The translations under genes and the position numbers were made by a program. Below, one piece after another: positions 60,815 through 64,000 of a stretch of DNA of 64,000 nucleotides. Position 1 is the stretch's first letter. The number at the start of each line of letters is the position of its first letter. The stretch spans positions 52,962,083 to 53,026,082 of the forward strand of contig CAMTDV010000007.1 of the NCBI GenBank assembly GCA_947069175.1, in the 5' to 3' direction. A model generated the notes under the pieces. The model saw only the letters and a program-made list of their open reading frames with translations. It was not told the origin of the DNA and ran no database searches. This DNA is from Scalesia atractyloides. Lineage: Eukaryota; Streptophyta; Magnoliopsida; Asterales; Asteraceae.

Positions 60815-60819
60815 CAACT
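60815..60819. repeat. 5-bp target-site duplication (right)
   Basis: CAACT, matching 50615-50619. Confidence 0.85.
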
Positions 60820-62400
60820 ATTACTCTCTGCAACACGCTAGGGCAAGTGCACTCATCGTTGGTGTAGTATGGTGATGGTAAGATACCGAGGTCGTCTAAG
60901 GACATAGCTTTTAATACCAGAATATCGTCGACGTCTAATCTAATCAAATTTTTAGAAAAGAGTAAACATAAAGAAATAGATTGAGTAATAAAAGAGACAA
61001 ATAGACAAGATATAATCACTTTGTTCCGACTCGTTATTTACGTATCATTTGATGATTTCCGCCCTTTGGGTTTTTTAAGATATTATCTTATTTAAAGTGA
61101 CATGTTCCTCTTTTGGAGGCAACACTACCCTTAGCCATATTGGTCCCGCAAGGCCGGAATATTGAAAGGTAATTAAGTAAGTTATTAATGCAAAATGTGG
61201 CATGTTCCTCTTTTGGAGGCAACGCTACCATCGGCCATATTGGTCTAAGTCAGCAGGGATACAATCCTGCAAGGCCTGTTTAAAGGTTTTATAGTAGTTT
61301 ATTTATAAGAGATTCAAGCCGTTCTTACTTCCCCCGATTTGATGCTATCTGCCTCAAGGGAAGTCCTAATAAGCTTGAATCAAGTTCTCGCAGGATCTAT
61401 ACACTGAACGAGGCAAGAACTTTACCCATACCACCCTTCTAACCCCCTTCCAGACAGTTAACGCGCTTTATATAGACCGTAAAGTCACGAATAAGTGAAT
61501 CAACGAAGCATGAAGAGATGATAGAATAAAGTTCACTTTCAATATAAAAAACTAGTATTAAAGTCATTAATACATACCCAGTTAAAAAGTTAACCGAAGC
61601 TAGGAAATCAAAAGTAATACATGAATAACTTGTCTTCACCAAGTGATGTAAGAGATTAGCTAAGCATGGCATTTGTTTGACAAAAACTTTTACGATCAAT
61701 TTTGGATCCCAAAACTAGTACACACACTCTAAGGATGAAGGATGGATGAATGTGGTGGATGATGGTGGTATTGTGGTAGTGGTGGCAGGTGTGAGAGAAG
61801 TGGTTTGCTAATGGATGAGTTGGAATGAAACCAAGCACCCCTATTTATAGCTGGAAACAATGAGTTCACAAGGCCCCGTACCCTGTGGGCACGACCCCGT
61901 GTTTTCCTTCTTCTCTGTCTTCATTTAATGAGCTTGTCAGATCAGATGCTTGCACAACCCTGTGTGTCAATGGCACGGTCCATGGCCATTGTACCTGCTG
62001 TACTATCCAAGATTCGCAAATCTGGAAGTTGACCATGGCCCGTGTCTATTGGACACGACCCCATGTCTCTTGTCTGCTTCTGTTTGTCTTTTCTTTTCTG
62101 AATCATGAAGCGGTACGACCCGTGCTGGACTTCTGATTCGTTGTTTTTGGTCTTGGGGTGAATCTTGGAGGGTTGGTATAGTGTGTCATCTTCCCGTCTT
62201 CTGTACTTATGTTGGTTTTTGTCGTTAAATTTATTCCTTTTGTACATTTAAGCTCTTTTAATCCTGAAAAGCAAAAGTATACAAAGAAACGTACTTTTTC
62301 CAACATTAGTACTAAAATGGTTGATTTTATACTGTATTTGATACAATTTATATGTTGCATTTGGCGCATATCCCCGGCCGACTCGCTGAACAGCAAATCA
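60820..62400 (+). mobile_element. Athila/Tat-like LTR remnant (probable)
   Basis: GGGCAAGTGCACTCATCGT with ATACCGAGGTCGTC (60841-60898) resembles an Athila/Tat LTR or leader. TGTTCCTCTTTTGGAGGCAAC with CCATATTGGTC is repeated (61102 and 61203). 61870-62120 has CACGACCCCGTGT/GGCCCGTGTC units. TTGGCGCATATCCCC lies at 62361. It is the site (target) of the 50620-60814 insertion on its left edge. The family call is from memory of motifs. Confidence 0.4.
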
Positions 62401-62479
62401 ACGGATCTCCTGGTTTTTTTTTTTGTAATTTTAACGATTTGTTGTGACCGGGCCACTAAGCTAGGCGAACTCTGGTTGA

Positions 62480-63369
62480 ACTAGTTGGACCGATCCGATC
62501 CGGTCTTTAAAACCTTGTAATTAATCCATAAATTAATTAATTGTGAAAACTTCACCTACTTTTTTTTTCCTTCGATTTCAACACATCGGCTTAAAGTCAG
62601 GCCCAATGATCCTTTTGTATCTTGTAAACAATGTATTGGCTTAACACAAAATAGTAACGATTTTGGTTGCTCCCCTTTGTTCTTCGCGCCATGCTTCACA
62701 AGATTATCAATTCCTTCACAGAGTGCCCTTGTTTTCATCACTTCCTACGTTACTCGTTTCCATTTCGTTTAACCTGAATCACACAAGTTACTTTTCGGTA
62801 TCTCGCTGGTTCCTTGCTTGTAACTTGATTGTTTCACACACTATATCTTCCACTTCGTTTGAACCAATCATAGGTTCTCAGCTTTGATCAATCCTTCACA
62901 GATTCAATCGGGTGGCTTTGTTCGTCACGTCTTCGGTTTGGTACCTCTCACAGGTCTTGATCGTACAACCTTTGATCTTTTCCTCTCACAGTGTTCACGA
63001 CCTTCCCAGTTTGAGCATCACCAAGCTCTATGTACCAAGCGCTGGAAATTGAATCGAGCAAACAACACAAACACAATTGATTTATGTAATTAATCCCTTG
63101 TTACGATTTACGAACTCTATATCACTATGAGCAAAGGTCACAAGTTACAATGATCATAAAACATTTTATACTAAACAATACTTGATTCCCAAGTAACCCA
63201 AATCTAATCATATTATGACTCAAACCCTCTTAAATAATCAATTAGAACAATTAATAAATCTATTCTAATTCAAAATCATATTAAATAAACTATTTAAACC
63301 AATGAGCAACTTCAAGTCTTTAACTTATCAAGATTAACCCTTCTACCCCTTTATTATACACCCCTTTTC
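62480..63369. other. no gene recognised
   Basis: Short open frames on both strands show no family resemblance. TCCTTCACAGATTCAATC and CTCACAG-type phrases recur loosely (62715-63000). Confidence 0.45.
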
Positions 63370-63700
63370 AGATTGACAATTCTGATGACTTTGGACATAA
63401 ACTCATAATTTGATTCATCATCCTACTTCTCTAGTGTCTCGAACTCAAGCCTTAGACCATGCAACTTGACCGTCATAACCTTACAGTCGCCCTAGTATTC
63501 TGTTTGAAACACTACCCATGCTTGACAGGCAATAGAAGCCTTTGCAATTCCTGAAAATACATTGTCATGTACCGCTTGTTGGAGCATCCTTATTTTGATA
63601 TTCTCTTAAATAACTTGCATATATATCTTTTTCATGAAAGCTACGTTCCTTCAAATCCTAGGGTTCTTGAGAGCGCAGTACCATTTATACTCGAATGCTC
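63370..63700 (-). pseudogene. Copia gag (UBN2-type) remnant
   Basis: On the minus strand the blocks NVFSGIAKASIACQAWVVFQ, GDCKVMTVKLHGLRLEFETL and DDESNYEFMS follow the order of plant Copia gag polyproteins (AW-to-LE(F)ETL segment). Stops and frameshifts interrupt it. No pol is seen in the window. It is an old fragment. Confidence 0.6.
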
Positions 63701-63779
63701 CAAAACTCATAGATCTCCCCCTTAACGATAAGTAGGAGAAGCTATGATAAAGAAGAGAGTTAGTAGACAGGATAACACA

Positions 63780-64000
63780 CTTTCACTTAGGCCTCTAAAA
63801 AACCAAAAGAACACGAACACAAACATATAATCGAACATATTTTTTATGTTCATGTTTGTTTATTAAGAAAATGTTCATGTTCGTGTTCGTTCATTTAAAA
63901 CCTAAACGAACAGTTCACGAACATAAAAAACACAAATGAATATAGTTGAACAAACATAAATGAACATAATTGGCTAAACATAACCGAACATAAAGTAATT
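63780..64000. repeat. GTTCATGTTCG/AACATAAA repeat cluster
   Basis: Dense AACATAAA, CGAACA and TGTTCGT units occur in both orientations and continue to the window edge. A related cluster lies at 49830-50040. It is probably a small foldback element family. Confidence 0.5.

Noticed and set aside
1..64000. CRISPR arrays, operons and bacterial-type signals
   Set aside because: The window is plant nuclear DNA. Tandem repeats found are microsatellites or transposon parts without regular spacers.

Overview
This window looks like nuclear DNA of a eudicot plant. The protein genes have many short GT-AG introns and AT-rich introns, and Ty3/gypsy, Copia and MITE elements of plant type are dense. Several LTRs end in GGGGTGTGACA followed by a TGGTATCAGAGC primer site, and others start TGTCACACCCC. 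I associate these ends with Asteraceae genomes, but that is recollection and inference, not a search result.

Layout. 1-15600 is a nested gypsy graveyard. It holds a decayed chromovirus pol (about 1270-2900) with its LTR (2912-4720). Next come two inverted LTR-like arms of about 2.6 kb (4721-7412 and 9482-12150), each carrying four tRNA-like sequences in the same order, around a broken gypsy internal region. A duplicated LTR (1-1257 and 12690-13961) and an Athila-like leader/gag remnant follow. A broken RAP-domain gene piece lies at 15600-16200. 16200-20580 holds no gene apart from one hAT-type MITE.

20891-32490 (minus strand) is an intact RBM39/CC1-like splicing factor gene of 13 coding exons (561 aa) plus a 5'UTR exon. 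Its introns hold at least four MITE-like insertions. The 4.7-kb first coding intron also contains a Copia-type LTR/primer site and, beside it, two inverted pieces of what looks like a negative-strand RNA virus nucleocapsid gene, an endogenous viral element.

34779-40006 and 43151-47106 (both minus) are tandem, apparently intact copies of the mitochondrial ATP synthase gamma subunit gene. Each has nine exons and encodes 324 aa, with matching exon lengths.

50620-60814 is one retroelement unit of unusual form: LTR, internal, LTR, internal, LTR. It is flanked by a 5-bp duplication (CAACT) and has no coding capacity in its 1.74-kb internal regions. Those internal regions carry paired hairpins with compensatory base changes. 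60820-64000 is degraded Athila-like LTR and an antisense Copia gag remnant.

The two host functions, pre-mRNA splicing and mitochondrial ATP synthesis, are unrelated housekeeping roles. Three observations deserve follow-up: the inverted viral nucleocapsid-like pieces inside an RBM39 intron, the tRNA-like arrays inside LTR arms, and a conserved GTGAG...CAG intron-like module inside four different LTR families. All coordinates were derived by eye. Splice sites were fixed by reading-frame continuity and GT-AG rules.
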